64,000 nt of DNA. It comes from Desulfobacterales bacterium (GTDB taxonomy: Bacteria; Desulfobacterota; Desulfobacteria; Desulfobacterales; CAFBRK01). The stretch spans positions 1 to 64,000 of the forward strand of contig JAIPEL010000001.1 in NCBI GenBank assembly GCA_021737185.1. The letters run 5' to 3'. Made by a program: the position numbers and the translations under genes. How positions within the stretch are numbered: position 1 is the stretch's first letter; each line of letters opens with the position of its first letter. The notes beneath the pieces are model-generated. The model did no database searches and was not told where the DNA came from. It saw only the letters and a list, made by a program, of their open reading frames with translations. Positions 43,108 through 52,368 of the stretch are shown one piece after another.

Positions 43108-44394
43108 TTATTTGAACGGACACCCTCCCTGCTCCACATGGGCCATGACCTCGTCCTTGAATTCAGCCATCAGGCCCTGGACCGGGGAAACCGCCCCCGG
43201 GGCAAAGGCGCAATAGGCGCTCCACATGTGACGGCACATGGTCTCGATCTTTTCGATGGTCTCGGTACTGCCGCGGCCTGCCTCGACGCGCTTCATCAGG
43301 TCCCGGATATAGGGAAGACCGTCTCTGCACGGCGTGCACCAGCCGCACGACTCCCGCGCGAAAAAATCCAGCAGGTTGACGGTGGCGTCCACCAGACAGT
43401 CGCTGTGGTCAAAGACCATGACCGCTGCCGTTCCCAGCCGAAACCCCTCCTGCTTGAGGGATTCGTAGTCCATCGGAATGTCGTACAGACGTGCCGGGAC
43501 AAAGGCGGTGGAGGCCCCCCCCGGCAGGCAGGCCTTGAAGCGGCCGCCGTTCTTGATCCCCCCGGCGTGCACTTCGACGATCTCTTTGAGCGGCACCCCC
43601 ATGGGCAACTCGTAGCACCCCGGCCGCTCGACCCGGCCGCTCACGCAAAAGACCTTCGTGCCGGCCCCGTTTTCGGTCAGTGCCAAGGACCCGAACCACT
43701 GCGCGCCGTTTCTTAAGATATGCGGCATGCAGCAAAGGGTTTCCACGTTTTGAACCACGGTGGGACGCTGCCAGAGCCCTTTTGTGGTGGGGTACGGCGG
43801 AGGCTGCTTTGGGTTCGGGCGGACACCCATCAGCGCATTGATTTGAGCCGTGGCCTCCCCGCAGATGTAGCGCCCACCGCTGCGATGAACGACGATTTCC
43901 ATGTCGTAGCCGCTTTGTAGGATGTTTCTTCCCACCAGTCCCTCGCTGCGGGCGACCTCGATCTCCCTTTCCATGATCCGGGCGGCCTGTTCGTACTCCG
44001 GCCGGATGAAGATGATCCCGTGGCTTGCCCGGGCTGCATAGCCGGCAATGACGATTCCCTCGATCAGCTGGTGGGGGTCGGCGAAGATCAGCACCCGGTC
44101 CTTGAAGGTCCCCGGCTCCATTTCGTCGGCGTTGCAGACCACGTATCGCGGAAAGGGGGCGTTTTCGGCGATGGTCATCATTTTTTTTCCCGCCGGAAAA
44201 GCCGCCCCGCCCCGGCCCAGCAGGTTGGCGTCCAGGAGCACCTGCTGGGCCTGTTTCGGGTTTCCCGCCCCCAGAAGCGCGGTCAGCCCTTCATATCCGC
44301 CGCTTCGGCGGTATTCGTCGAGGGTCGCGATCCGGTCCGGGTGGCGGTTCTGCAAAAGGACCGAGGGGTATTTTTTCGTTTCCTGGCTGCTCAC
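43108..44394 (-). CDS. nuoF: NADH-quinone oxidoreductase subunit F
   Basis: The 428-residue NADH- and FMN-binding subunit has LLGRGGAAFPAGKKM (NADH loop), VCNADEMEPGTFKDR (FMN/NADH), GGRYICGEATAQINALMG and the N3 4Fe-4S motif ESCGWCTPCRDGLP with a later Cys. It resembles the E. coli-type subunit. The usual GEETALLNSLEG string reads GEATAQINALMG, so the second Glu is Ala181. NuoE, F and G together mean this complex I is the NADH-oxidising form. Confidence 0.94.
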   Translation of the reverse strand: MSSQETKKYPSVLLQNRHPDRIATLDEYRRSGGYEGLTALLGAGNPKQAQQVLLDANLLGRGGAAFPAGKKMMTIAENAPFPRYVVCNADEMEPGTFKDRVLIFADPHQLIEGIVIAGYAARASHGIIFIRPEYEQAARIMEREIEVARSEGLVGRNILQSGYDMEIVVHRSGGRYICGEATAQINALMGVRPNPKQPPPYPTTKGLWQRPTVVQNVETLCCMPHILRNGAQWFGSLALTENGAGTKVFCVSGRVERPGCYELPMGVPLKEIVEVHAGGIKNGGRFKACLPGGASTAFVPARLYDIPMDYESLKQEGFRLGTAAVMVFDHSDCLVDATVNLLDFFARESCGWCTPCRDGLPYIRDLMKRVEAGRGSTETIEKIETMCRHMWSAYCAFAPGAVSPVQGLMAEFKDEVMAHVEQGGCPFK

Positions 44395-44395
44395 G

Positions 44396-44515
44396 TCGAT
44401 TCTTGATTTCCCCGAAGACGTTCCCGCCGCCCGCCGGCGGGATTCAACATTCCCGATTCAAAATTCAAGGTTCAAGCGGCGCAGCCGCTTTTTACAAATC
44501 CGCGTCAGCGGATTT
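44396..44515. repeat. Word-repeat and palindrome gap between nuoE and nuoF
   Basis: Contains the words ATTCAACATTCCCGATTC and AAATTCAAGGTTCAAG (44440-44476), then GCGGCGCAGCCGC and the palindrome AAATCCGC, GTCA, GCGGATTT (44496-44515), which reaches the nuoE stop. Both repeat types of the window meet here. Confidence 0.65.
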
Positions 44516-44990
44516 ATTCTGACTCCTGTTTCAGTTTTTCCAGAAGCTCGTCGACCTTTTCCGGGGTCAGCGGCCCGTAGACCTTCCGGTTGACCAGCAT
44601 GGCCGGCGACCGGTCGCAGTAGCCGATGCAGCAGACCGGCAGCAGAGTGAACAGACCGTCGGGCGTGGTCCGGCCCATCTCGATTTTTAGCTTCCGGCAC
44701 AGATGATCCCGCAGGGATTCGGCCCCGTCCAACCAGCAGATTACGCTGTCGCACAGATGGATGACGTATCGACCCACCGGCTCCCGGTAGAGAAAGGTGT
44801 AAAAGGTGGCCAGCTCCTCGACCTGGAGCGGAGACATGCCCAGCAGCGCACCCGTCGTTTCCACCGCCTCGTCGCTGAGATACCCGTAGTGTTCCTGCAG
44901 GGCGAACATCACGTCGACCACCAGTTCCCGCGGGTGGTCCGCGGCGGCGATGCGGTCTTTCAAATGCGATAGCGTAGGTTCCGGAATCAT
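44514..44990 (-). CDS. nuoE: NADH-quinone oxidoreductase subunit E
   Basis: The 158-residue thioredoxin-like [2Fe-2S] subunit has cluster N1a ligands CDSVIC (about 80-85) and CCIGYC (about 119-124). The N-terminal helical part (LSDEAVETTGALLGMSPLQV, ATFYTFLY) is typical. It works with NuoF in NADH oxidation. Confidence 0.93.
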   Translation of the reverse strand: MIPEPTLSHLKDRIAAADHPRELVVDVMFALQEHYGYLSDEAVETTGALLGMSPLQVEELATFYTFLYREPVGRYVIHLCDSVICWLDGAESLRDHLCRKLKIEMGRTTPDGLFTLLPVCCIGYCDRSPAMLVNRKVYGPLTPEKVDELLEKLKQESE

Positions 44991-45014
44991 TCCTTGCGCT
45001 TGCCTTCCAAGGTG

Positions 45015-45153
45015 AATGCCTAAAATGAGCTAGAATGCCTAAAATGCCTAAAATTGCGTAGTCGCTTCGCTCCATCCATTTTCTGTACCCGGGGATATTG
45101 GCCCGGTCCTTCAATTTTAGGCATTCTATCTCATTTTAGGCATTTTAGGCATT
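45015..45153. repeat. Word-repeat inverted module (TTTTAGGCATT) between nuoBCD and nuoE
   Basis: Left arm 45015-45056 is three copies of AATGCCTAAAATG-like words; right arm 45112-45153 is the inverse (ATTTTAGGCATT). The 42-base arms could form a long hairpin around a 55-base centre. The same word recurs at 52263-52307 and 63801-63840. Confidence 0.78.
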
Positions 45154-45154
45154 T

Positions 45155-47551
45155 TCACCGGTCTATATCCGGCAATATGTAGTCGATAGACCCGGCAATG
45201 GCGATCAGGTCGGAGATCGTCAAGCCCCTGGCCATCAGCGGCATGACCTGCACGTTGGCAAACCCCGGGGCCCGGATGCGCAGGCGGTACGCGCTGCCCA
45301 GGCCGTCGCTGACGACGTAGTATCCCTGCTCGCCGCGGGGAATTTCACAGCTTGCGTAGGCCTCCCCCCGGGGGATCTTCGGCCCTCGGGTGACGTTGAT
45401 AAAGTGATGGATCAGGGTTTCGATGTCCTGGAGCATGTCTTTTCTCTTCGGCACCACGTAGCGGTAGTCGTCGGTCACATAACGCCCCGGAGGCAGGTCG
45501 TCTGCAGCCTGGCGGATGATCCGGAGGCTCTGGCGCATCTCTTCGACCCGGACCCGGCATCGGTCGTAGCAGTCGCCGCCTTCTGCGGTGGGGATCTCGA
45601 AGTCGAAGGCCTCGTAGCCCGAATAGGGCATGGTCTTTCTCAGATCCCACGCAAACCCGCAGGCCCGGAGGTTGGGCCCGCTCACCCCCCAGTCTAAAGC
45701 GTCGTCTTGTGAAATTCTGCCGATTCCGACGGTCCGGGCCTTAAATATGGGGTTTTTCAGGACCAGCGCCACGTATTCATCCAGCATTTTCGGAAAAATT
45801 TTCACGAACCGGTCCACCGGGTCCCTCCATCCGGCCGGCAGATCGGCCGCCACCCCGCCCAGCCGGAACCAGGAGGCGTGCAGGCGTCCGCCGGTGATCA
45901 TCTCGACGATGTCGAGGATCATCTCGCGTTCCCGGAAGGTATAGAAGGTGGGCGACATGGCGCCGACATCGTGGGCAAAGGTTCCGAAAAAGACGAGGTG
46001 GTTGCTGATCCGGTAAAGCTCGCTGATCATGACCCGAATGAACTTCGCCCGGTCCGGCACCTGGATGCCCGCCAGCTTCTCCACGGCCATGACATAGGGA
46101 AGGTTGTTGGCGGCGCCGGCCAGGTAGTCCACCCGGTCGGTATAGGGAATGAATTGATGCCACGTCTGCCGCTCTCCGATCTTTTCCGCCCCCCGGTGGT
46201 GGTAACCGATGTCCATGTCCAGGTCGGTGATTTCTTCTCCGGCCAGACTGGCGACAAAGCGCATCAGGCCGTGGGTGCTCACATGGTGGGGGCCGATGTT
46301 GAGAATCAGCTCTTTTTCATCGGATGCGCGCCGGATCCATATCCCGGCGTCCACGGGCTGGCGGTTCTGCGCCTCTTTTTTCGTGTAGGGCGGCATTTCC
46401 GTAGCCCGGCCCGGGTGGGTCTTTCGCAGCGGGTGGCCCTCCCAGTCGGCAGGCATGAGGATGCGTCGAAGGTTCGGATGCCCGGAAAACCGGATGCCGA
46501 ACATGTCGAACACTTCGCGCTCATACCAGTTGGCGGACGGCCAGATTCCCGTGATGGAATCGACTTCCGGGTCCTTGCCGGTGATCGGGACATTGAGCCG
46601 CAGCCGCGCGGCCGGATCGAAAGAAAGAAGGCTGTAGACCAGGGTGTAGTCTGGATATCGTTCGCGGTTTTTGCGACGCGATTCGTCCACCGCGGTCAGG
46701 TCCTCCAGGCGACGATAGCGCGGTGTGGCCTCGAATTTCAAAAACCGGAGCACCTCGGGCAGGCGTTTTTCATCCACCGTCAGGGTGGGCATGTCGGACA
46801 CCGACTCGGCGGCCCGTACATCGGCGCCGAAGCGCTGCCGGAGCGCATCGGTGATTCCCTGGTCGGTCTCGGAAAGCGATATCCGCGCCGCAGAAGGGGT
46901 CCACATCAGCTCGGAACGGCTCTCGAAAAAGTCCGGCGGACTCACCGAATCGCCCCGAAGGGGGATGCCTTCCATGCCCGGGCCGCGGCCGTCCCTGGAC
47001 TTGGTCCGGCCGTCGACCAGAATCGGCTGTTCGCTGCCCTGGCTTCCACCCCCCAGATGGAGGATGCGCCGGGCAGGCCGCTCTTCGAAGATTTTCTCCT
47101 GGAGCATCACCAGGCCCTTGAGCACCGCTTCAGGCCGGGGGGGGCAGCCCGGAATGTAAACGTCTACCGGGAGGATCTGATTGACGCCCTGAACCACGCT
47201 GTACACGTCGTACATCCCGCCGGTGTTGGAACACGACCCCATGGAAATCACCCATTTCGGCTCGGCCATCTGCTCATAGAGCCGGAGCACCACCGGTGCA
47301 ATTTTTTTGAACACGGTACCGGAGACGATCAGCAGGTCCGCTTGCCGGGGGGAAGGACGGTGGACTTCGGCGCCGAATCGGGCGATGTCGTAGCGGGAGG
47401 TGATGGCGGTGGCTTCCTCCACGAAACAGCAGGAGAGGCCGAAAAACATGGGCCAGAGGCTCCGGGAGCGCGCCCAATTGAGCACAAGGTCCACCGGTTT
47501 CATCCAGGCGGCCGACGTCCGGTCTATTTTCGGGTCCGCTGCGGCCGCCAA
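45155..47551 (-). CDS. nuoBCD: NADH-quinone oxidoreductase fused subunits B, C and D
   Basis: One 798-residue frame joins three complex I subunits. Residues about 1-170 are NuoB with cluster N2 ligands ([29 protein letters not shown]). After a polar linker (about 170-230), NuoC (about 230-390) follows with [20 protein letters not shown]. Residues about 400-798 are NuoD with [29 protein letters not shown] and an ending [18 protein letters not shown]. NuoCD fusions are common in enterics; BCD fusion is rarer but known in some anaerobic lineages. It overlaps nuoA by 28 bases. Confidence 0.94.
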   Translation of the reverse strand: MAAAADPKIDRTSAAWMKPVDLVLNWARSRSLWPMFFGLSCCFVEEATAITSRYDIARFGAEVHRPSPRQADLLIVSGTVFKKIAPVVLRLYEQMAEPKWVISMGSCSNTGGMYDVYSVVQGVNQILPVDVYIPGCPPRPEAVLKGLVMLQEKIFEERPARRILHLGGGSQGSEQPILVDGRTKSRDGRGPGMEGIPLRGDSVSPPDFFESRSELMWTPSAARISLSETDQGITDALRQRFGADVRAAESVSDMPTLTVDEKRLPEVLRFLKFEATPRYRRLEDLTAVDESRRKNRERYPDYTLVYSLLSFDPAARLRLNVPITGKDPEVDSITGIWPSANWYEREVFDMFGIRFSGHPNLRRILMPADWEGHPLRKTHPGRATEMPPYTKKEAQNRQPVDAGIWIRRASDEKELILNIGPHHVSTHGLMRFVASLAGEEITDLDMDIGYHHRGAEKIGERQTWHQFIPYTDRVDYLAGAANNLPYVMAVEKLAGIQVPDRAKFIRVMISELYRISNHLVFFGTFAHDVGAMSPTFYTFREREMILDIVEMITGGRLHASWFRLGGVAADLPAGWRDPVDRFVKIFPKMLDEYVALVLKNPIFKARTVGIGRISQDDALDWGVSGPNLRACGFAWDLRKTMPYSGYEAFDFEIPTAEGGDCYDRCRVRVEEMRQSLRIIRQAADDLPPGRYVTDDYRYVVPKRKDMLQDIETLIHHFINVTRGPKIPRGEAYASCEIPRGEQGYYVVSDGLGSAYRLRIRAPGFANVQVMPLMARGLTISDLIAIAGSIDYILPDIDR

Positions 47552-47934
47552 TCGAGCCCTCCTTTTTTCCAGACATAGAACAGACCGACAATCAGGACGA
47601 AGATGAAAAAGGTGATTTCCAGAAACCCGGTCCAGCCCAGCGATTCGGCAGACACGGCCCAGGCAAAGATAAAGGCGCCTTCCACATCGAAAATAAGAAA
47701 AAAGATGGCCACCAGATAGAAAGGAACGGGAAACCGGAGCCTGGCGGTGCCGGTGGGGATGACGCCGCTTTCATAGGGCCGCAGCTTCTCCGGATTCGGT
47801 TTTTTTTCTCCGAGCCAGGAGCTGACAAACAGCAAGATCGCAGTGATGACGGCCACGGCAAAAGCATAGGCAATCAAGCTGAAGGGCCCGGGAATCCATG
47901 GGGAGAGAGGGAAGGGATCTACGATCGGTTGCAT
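47524..47934 (-). CDS. nuoA: NADH-quinone oxidoreductase subunit A
   Basis: The 136-residue three-helix membrane subunit has [20 protein letters not shown] and [17 protein letters not shown] (conserved Asp-Val-Glu). First gene of the nuo operon on the minus strand. A CBS-domain gene lies 166 bases upstream in the same direction. No convincing promoter consensus was seen in that gap. Confidence 0.94.
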   Translation of the reverse strand: MQPIVDPFPLSPWIPGPFSLIAYAFAVAVITAILLFVSSWLGEKKPNPEKLRPYESGVIPTGTARLRFPVPFYLVAIFFLIFDVEGAFIFAWAVSAESLGWTGFLEITFFIFVLIVGLFYVWKKGGLDWRPQRTRK

Positions 47935-48100
47935 GAAGCGCTCACGGTTGCTGAGTCAATTCAGCCCCTGCCAAAAGCGGGGATCTCTTGCGGTTTCAGC
48001 AAAAAACCCTATATCCGGCAGGGTGAAAAGTCAATTGCATATGTCCAAAAATTCTCCCAAGGCTCTAAAATTGCAGCATAAAATGAATAAGCTGCATGCT

Positions 48101-48568
48101 TTACCGATTTCTTTTTTCCCACTTCCAGTCTTCGTAATAATCCCAGCTGACGATTTCGTTAAGCTCACGAATCCGCCGGTCTTTTTCGAGGAGGCTCGCC
48201 CGAAGGACGTCTCCGATGGAGAGCAGACCGATGAAGCGGTCGTTTTTTTTGATGAAGATGTGCCGAACGAAGAGTCCCAGATACATCTCCTGGAGCCTGT
48301 CCAAGGAAATGTCATGCGGGGCGGAGTGAAGCTTTCGTGTCATGAGCTCGCCGACCGGTGTGCGGGTCGGATCGAATCCGGGACGAAGGCTGTTGCGAAG
48401 AAAGTCCCGCTCTGTCCAGATCCCTGCAATCCGGCCGGCTTCTTCGACGACGATGGCGCCGATATTATTGTCCACCATGACTTTCACCGCTTCGGTCACC
48501 GTCTTGTCGGCGGAAATGAGGATCATTTCCCGCCGTTTTTCCTCCAGAAGATCCATTGCCCTGTACAT
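48101..48568 (-). CDS. CBS-domain pair protein
   Basis: The 155-residue protein is two CBS motifs with little else: the first includes VTEAVKVMVDNNIGAIVVEE and GIWTERDFLRN; the second includes IFIKKNDRFIGLLSIGDVLR. Such stand-alone pairs bind adenine nucleotides and act as energy-state sensors. Being just upstream of nuoA and in the same direction, it might be linked to respiration, though this is only positional. Confidence 0.85.
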   Translation of the reverse strand: MYRAMDLLEEKRREMILISADKTVTEAVKVMVDNNIGAIVVEEAGRIAGIWTERDFLRNSLRPGFDPTRTPVGELMTRKLHSAPHDISLDRLQEMYLGLFVRHIFIKKNDRFIGLLSIGDVLRASLLEKDRRIRELNEIVSWDYYEDWKWEKRNR

Positions 48569-48744
48569 GATCCATTCTCCCGCCGCCTCGGCCGGTGGGC
48601 CTGGCGACTCTGGTTTCCCTGTTGCCGTTTTGCAAAATCCGCGCTTATTTTTTTACCATAAGCAATGGTGGGCCCCGGTGCAACTCGACAGGAAGCGGCC
48701 GGGTGGTTGCGTTGACTCGTTTCCGGCCCTGCCGTATGCTGAAA

Positions 48745-48764
48745 AAAATCGCTGCAGCGATTTT
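48745..48764. repeat. Gene-border palindrome AAAATCGCTGCAGCGATTTT
   Basis: A perfect 20-base palindrome about 65 bases before the next gene start. Member of the AAATCGC/GCGATTT family, here upstream of a gene instead of at a stop. Confidence 0.65.
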
Positions 48765-48830
48765 GAAAAAAATTTCCTCGGCATAGCAACCGGGAATCAA
48801 TGAACCTGGACCAACGGGGTGCGGCAGACG

Positions 48831-49628
48831 ATGATCGAAAAAATTCTCTCATGCGGACGCAGGGGCGCGGAACGCGCGGCCCTCGAAGTGGCCCTCGAGG
48901 CGGGAATTTCCCCCGGTGGATGGGTCCCCGCCGATCTGTCGGCGGAGCTGACCGTCTTTGCCGGGCTCGTCGAAATGACCGGGGCCGCATTTTCAGACTG
49001 CCTGGAAAAAAATGTCGCAGAAAGCGACGGCACCCTGATCATCACCTTCGGGCGGCCCTCCGGCGATTCGGACCTTGCCCGCCGTCTGTCGCTCCAACAC
49101 CGGCGTCAGCTTCTTCACATCGACGCGGCCCGAACCGACGTCGCCGATGCCGCCGAACTGATTCGATCGTGGATCGAAGTCTACCGGATCCGCGCCCTTC
49201 ACGTCACCGGCACGGACGCCAAACATGCAGAAGACCTCTATGCCGCTGCCGTTCACATGCTGGTGTTCGTCGTGGAAGCGATGCAAAGACAGATCCCTCA
49301 TCCGGCACGGCGCGTCTATCCCCTGGCCCCGGCAAGCCGGCCGTGCACCCTGGAGCAGGCGGTCCAGCGCCTGGCCGGGGAAATGGCGCTGAGAGACAAG
49401 GCGGCCATCGCCAATGCCGGCCCCGACGATGTGCAGCGGCGGCTGGCGCCGCTGATCGATTCGGTGGTCACCCGACTGGGATTGACCACCGGCAACGAGG
49501 CGCTGATGGAATCGTGCCGGTTTGCCCGGCGAACCCCCCAAATGAACCCTGAAGAAGCGGCCTATTTTATTTTGCGCAGCCTGTGGCGTTCGCTTCGGGC
49601 GACCCACAGCATTCGGGTGGTCAAATGA
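48831..49628 (+). CDS. Putative molybdenum-cofactor-carrier-like protein with C-terminal helical domain
   Basis: Residues about 1-140 of this 265-residue protein follow the putative molybdenum carrier pattern: ILSCGRRGAERAALEVALEA, ISPGGWVPADLSAE, ESDGTLIITFGRPSGDSDLA and a Rossmann-like end IRALHVTGTDA. The usual Gly-Gly-Gln-Thr-Gly loop is replaced by SCGRRGAER. The C-terminal part (CTLEQAVQRLAGEMALRDKA) is a helical domain of unknown role. It may store or deliver Moco, relevant to the molybdenum hydroxylase at 6.3-10.3 kb, but there is no genetic link. An upstream GTG at 48819 is an alternative start. Confidence 0.65.
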   Translation: MIEKILSCGRRGAERAALEVALEAGISPGGWVPADLSAELTVFAGLVEMTGAAFSDCLEKNVAESDGTLIITFGRPSGDSDLARRLSLQHRRQLLHIDAARTDVADAAELIRSWIEVYRIRALHVTGTDAKHAEDLYAAAVHMLVFVVEAMQRQIPHPARRVYPLAPASRPCTLEQAVQRLAGEMALRDKAAIANAGPDDVQRRLAPLIDSVVTRLGLTTGNEALMESCRFARRTPQMNPEEAAYFILRSLWRSLRATHSIRVVK

Positions 49629-49630
49629 TA

Positions 49631-49648
49631 AAATCGCTGCCGCGATTT
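49631..49648. repeat. Gene-end palindrome after the Moco-carrier-like gene
   Basis: AAATCGC, loop TGCC, GCGATTT, two bases after the TGA. Perfect 7-bp stem, same family. Confidence 0.65.
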
Positions 49649-49681
49649 CTCTGAACGCCCTTGCGGCGGCGAAAATCGCCT

Positions 49682-50872
49682 TTACCCCTTGCGGGCCGAT
49701 GGGGCCGCAAGGCGGCTTACGTCGATCTGGTGCTCCCGGCCCAGAAGGTATTTGAGGGCTTCGATGCAGAGAACCGCCTCGAGCTCCCTGCGGTTCATTC
49801 TGGCCAGGTGGCCGCCGTCGCCAAAGGCCTCTTCGAACCAGCGGCGGGAAAGGCTGCTTTGGTCGCCGTGGCGCTTTTTCAGCGGAAGGAAATAAGCCCG
49901 TGCCTTTTGCCGGAGGGTTTGTTGGGATAGGGCGCCGATGCGCTGAAACATCTCGTCCAGCCGGCCGGTGTCGGATAACTGGGGCGCTTCGACAATCAAC
50001 TTGAAATCGTCGAAAAAACGCGCCAATCCGCTGGCGATGTGATGGGAGCGGACCATGTTGATGCCGGCCCAGCCGGCGGAAAGCCATTTGAAGATGCCGC
50101 AATGGATGTTCGGGTCGTCTTTGCCGGTTTCCACATAGACTGTCACAGAGAACGAATCGTACATGTAGGAGTCGACCCAGCCAAGACCGGTGCGGCTGAT
50201 CCCCTCCTGGCCCGTATACAGGTAGTTCCAGTCCCGGTCTCGGCCCAGCACCACCCCCTTCTTGCTGATGTCCGAAGGCCCTCGCTGCATGGAAAGCGAC
50301 AGCAGAACGGTTTGATCCTGTCGGCGCATCAGGAGGATCGTCCGGTCCAGGTGGTAGGCGTAATACGCGCCGGAAAACAGGTCCGGCGTGTTGACGATGG
50401 CCTCCACCCCGTCGATTCGGACCGGTTCATCCAGGCTGTCCAGATGGGTCCACAGCTTCGGGAGGTCCTCGCCTTTTCCCCTGATTTGGGTCCAGTACGA
50501 AAGCCGCACCGATGATGGAACGGTCAGATAGGAGGGAAGGTTCGGATTGAAGGCCAGCTTCAGGAGCTTTTCCAGGGAGGCATTCAGGGTCGTCTCGAGA
50601 TAGGCGGCCGGGGCGCCTTCGATCTTCTTTGGCACATAGCGGGCGCCCGGCTCCTTGGACGACATGACAAAATCGATGAGGGGGGCGGCCCGTTCCGGGT
50701 CAAAGGGGGCGGAAACCTTGCTGTCGACGACAGCCAGCAAATGGGCGATGGACGGATCGACACTTTCCGGAATCCTTTGCTGCGCCGCCGCTTCGTCCGG
50801 AGAAAAGGCCGCCTCCCCCAGAAAAAAGAGCGCGGCCATCAAAACGAGGGCGACGATTCGGCATCCTCTCAT
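49682..50872 (-). CDS. Exported protein of unknown function
   Basis: The 396-residue product starts with a signal peptide (MRGCRIVALVLMAALFFLGE, then AAFSPDEAAAQ) and is expected outside the cytoplasm. The body has no motif I recognise; it is mixed alpha/beta with segments such as VRLSYWTQIRGKGEDLPKLW and GVVLGRDRDWNYLYTGQEG. The ATG at 50872 follows GAAGGG and gives the signal peptide at the right place; the frame is open further 5'. A palindrome (50888-50917) lies in its leader. Confidence 0.7.
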   Translation of the reverse strand: MRGCRIVALVLMAALFFLGEAAFSPDEAAAQQRIPESVDPSIAHLLAVVDSKVSAPFDPERAAPLIDFVMSSKEPGARYVPKKIEGAPAAYLETTLNASLEKLLKLAFNPNLPSYLTVPSSVRLSYWTQIRGKGEDLPKLWTHLDSLDEPVRIDGVEAIVNTPDLFSGAYYAYHLDRTILLMRRQDQTVLLSLSMQRGPSDISKKGVVLGRDRDWNYLYTGQEGISRTGLGWVDSYMYDSFSVTVYVETGKDDPNIHCGIFKWLSAGWAGINMVRSHHIASGLARFFDDFKLIVEAPQLSDTGRLDEMFQRIGALSQQTLRQKARAYFLPLKKRHGDQSSLSRRWFEEAFGDGGHLARMNRRELEAVLCIEALKYLLGREHQIDVSRLAAPSARKG

Positions 50873-51271
50873 ATTCGATATCCCTTCATGATAAAATCGC
50901 TGCAATGATTTTATCATAAGTCGCGTTCCGCGAAAAACGACAAAAAAATTTCCATTTCGCGGCGTCATGAATTCCGAAGGCGGAGCGGGTAGGATACCGT
51001 TCGTTCGACATTGTCCCGGCGGCTGCAGAGGGTTCAGGTCTGTTATAGGGGAAAGGCGCGACGGTCTGTGGTGCTTGCCCCTGGCGGACTGGATGATTAC
51101 GGTTGACCTTTGCACCGGTGCGATGGCGCATCCGCCCTGTTCGATTCCGTTGTCCGGGGGATTTCTCCGGTGATATCTCCGGATATCTTTGGCGTCGATA
51201 TCGGCGGGAGTTCAAATCCATCGCGGCCTGCTTTTTATCGAACACCTTGCCGTGGAGCTGAGACAACTGCC
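50873..51271. other. Non-coding divergent gap with a leader palindrome
   Basis: About 400 bases between divergent genes. It includes the palindrome ATGATAAAATC...GATTTTATCAT at 50888-50917, immediately upstream of the exported-protein start on the minus strand. No supported gene. Promoters for both neighbours should lie here, but none is clear. Confidence 0.5.
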
Positions 51272-51700
51272 ATGATCCCGACAACCGAAGTCAAGATCCG
51301 AGGCTACCATCTGGATTTTTACGGGCATGTCAACAATGCCCGGTATCTGGAGTTTCTCGAAGAGGCCCGATGGGACCTTTTCGAAAACCACTTCGACCCG
51401 GAGCGCTGGAAGGCAAAGCAGCTCGGTTTTTTCGTCGTTCGAATCGCCATCAACTATCGCAGGCCGGCTTCCCTGGGCGACGTCCTGTCCATTGCCACCC
51501 ACATCTCCCATTTCGGGAAAAAAAGCGCCGTTTTCACCCAGCGGATTTTTCGAAAGGCCGACGAGGAACTGGTCGCCGACGCCGACATCACCTTCACGCT
51601 GGCCGACCTGAAGACCGGCCGCGCCGTGCCCATCGAAGGGGAATTGAAAGAGGCGTTCATCCCGTTTTGCATGGATGAGGGCTTCGAAAGCACGCGGTGA
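51272..51700 (+). CDS. Acyl-CoA thioesterase, hotdog fold (4HBT/YbgC-like)
   Basis: The 142-residue hotdog-fold protein has the 4HBT-type signature LDFYGHVNNARYLEFLEEAR with the catalytic Asp near residue 14, and a second conserved stretch INYRRPASLGDVLSI. It hydrolyses acyl-CoA thioesters of unknown chain. The ribosome site is weak (GGAG about 14 bases upstream). Confidence 0.88.
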   Translation: MIPTTEVKIRGYHLDFYGHVNNARYLEFLEEARWDLFENHFDPERWKAKQLGFFVVRIAINYRRPASLGDVLSIATHISHFGKKSAVFTQRIFRKADEELVADADITFTLADLKTGRAVPIEGELKEAFIPFCMDEGFESTR

Positions 51701-51721
51701 TCGCCGGCAACGCTGCCGGAA

Positions 51722-52189
51722 TTACCCCCCGGCCGTCTGGGGAAATGCGGTGTTGGCGTAAAGGTACTCCATCTTTTCCTTGTGCTTGAGTTCCTCGTTG
51801 GCGATTCGAATCAACATCTCCTTCAGGTCGCCGTCGTCGTGCTGTTCTGCAAGCTCGGTATAGAACCGATAGGAGCGAAGTTCCCGGTGGCTCGCCACCA
51901 GAAACACCTCTTCTCGCTTCATTTCTTTTTCGACCTCCGGTTCCTTCTGGTGCTCGGCGATCTTGTAAAGAACGACGTCGGCCATGCGCATGGGAGCAGC
52001 GCCGTACTTTCCATCCCGGTAGTCCACCAGAAACTGCCGGTGCTTCTGCTCTTCTGCGGCGATCCAGTCGCAGGTCTCTCTGGCGGCGGGATCGTCGACT
52101 TTTTCGGCGATGTCCCTGTAAAATGCATAGGCCTCTTCCTCGCGGCGGATCGCCGTTTCGATGATGTCGGCAAAGCGGGGGGGTTTCAT
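51722..52189 (-). CDS. Ferritin-like di-iron protein (rubrerythrin-type domain)
   Basis: The 155-residue four-helix protein has the spaced Glu/His pattern of ferritin-like di-iron carboxylate proteins: RREEEAYAFYRDIAE, AAEEQKHRQFL, LRSYRFYTELAE and NEELKHKEKMEYLY. It lacks the rubredoxin domain of full rubrerythrins. Such proteins are common in anaerobes for peroxide or iron handling; that role is by analogy. Confidence 0.85.
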   Translation of the reverse strand: MKPPRFADIIETAIRREEEAYAFYRDIAEKVDDPAARETCDWIAAEEQKHRQFLVDYRDGKYGAAPMRMADVVLYKIAEHQKEPEVEKEMKREEVFLVASHRELRSYRFYTELAEQHDDGDLKEMLIRIANEELKHKEKMEYLYANTAFPQTAGG

Positions 52190-52262
52190 GGCTCTCTCCT
52201 TGCCCAGTGCGCGATGGGATAATTTCGTTGACGAATTGTAGATCGACGAATGCTCACCGCCG

Positions 52263-52307
52263 AAATTTTAGGCATTATAGATCATTTTAGGCATTTTAGG
52301 CATTTCC
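52263..52307. repeat. Word repeat TTTTAGGCATT, single-sided
   Basis: Three copies of the ATTTTAGGCATT word in the leader region of the ferritin-like gene, matching the right arm of the nuo module at 45112-45153. No inverted partner is present nearby. Confidence 0.65.
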
Positions 52308-52368
52308 AATCTACGCGTCTCGTATATTGAAACAACATCGCAATCATTGCGCCAGCATGTGCTCCGTC

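Noticed and set aside
45015-45153. A CRISPR-like array of short repeats in the nuo gap
   Set aside because: The repeated word is about 12 nt, there are no unique spacers of constant length, copies are inverted, and no cas genes are near.
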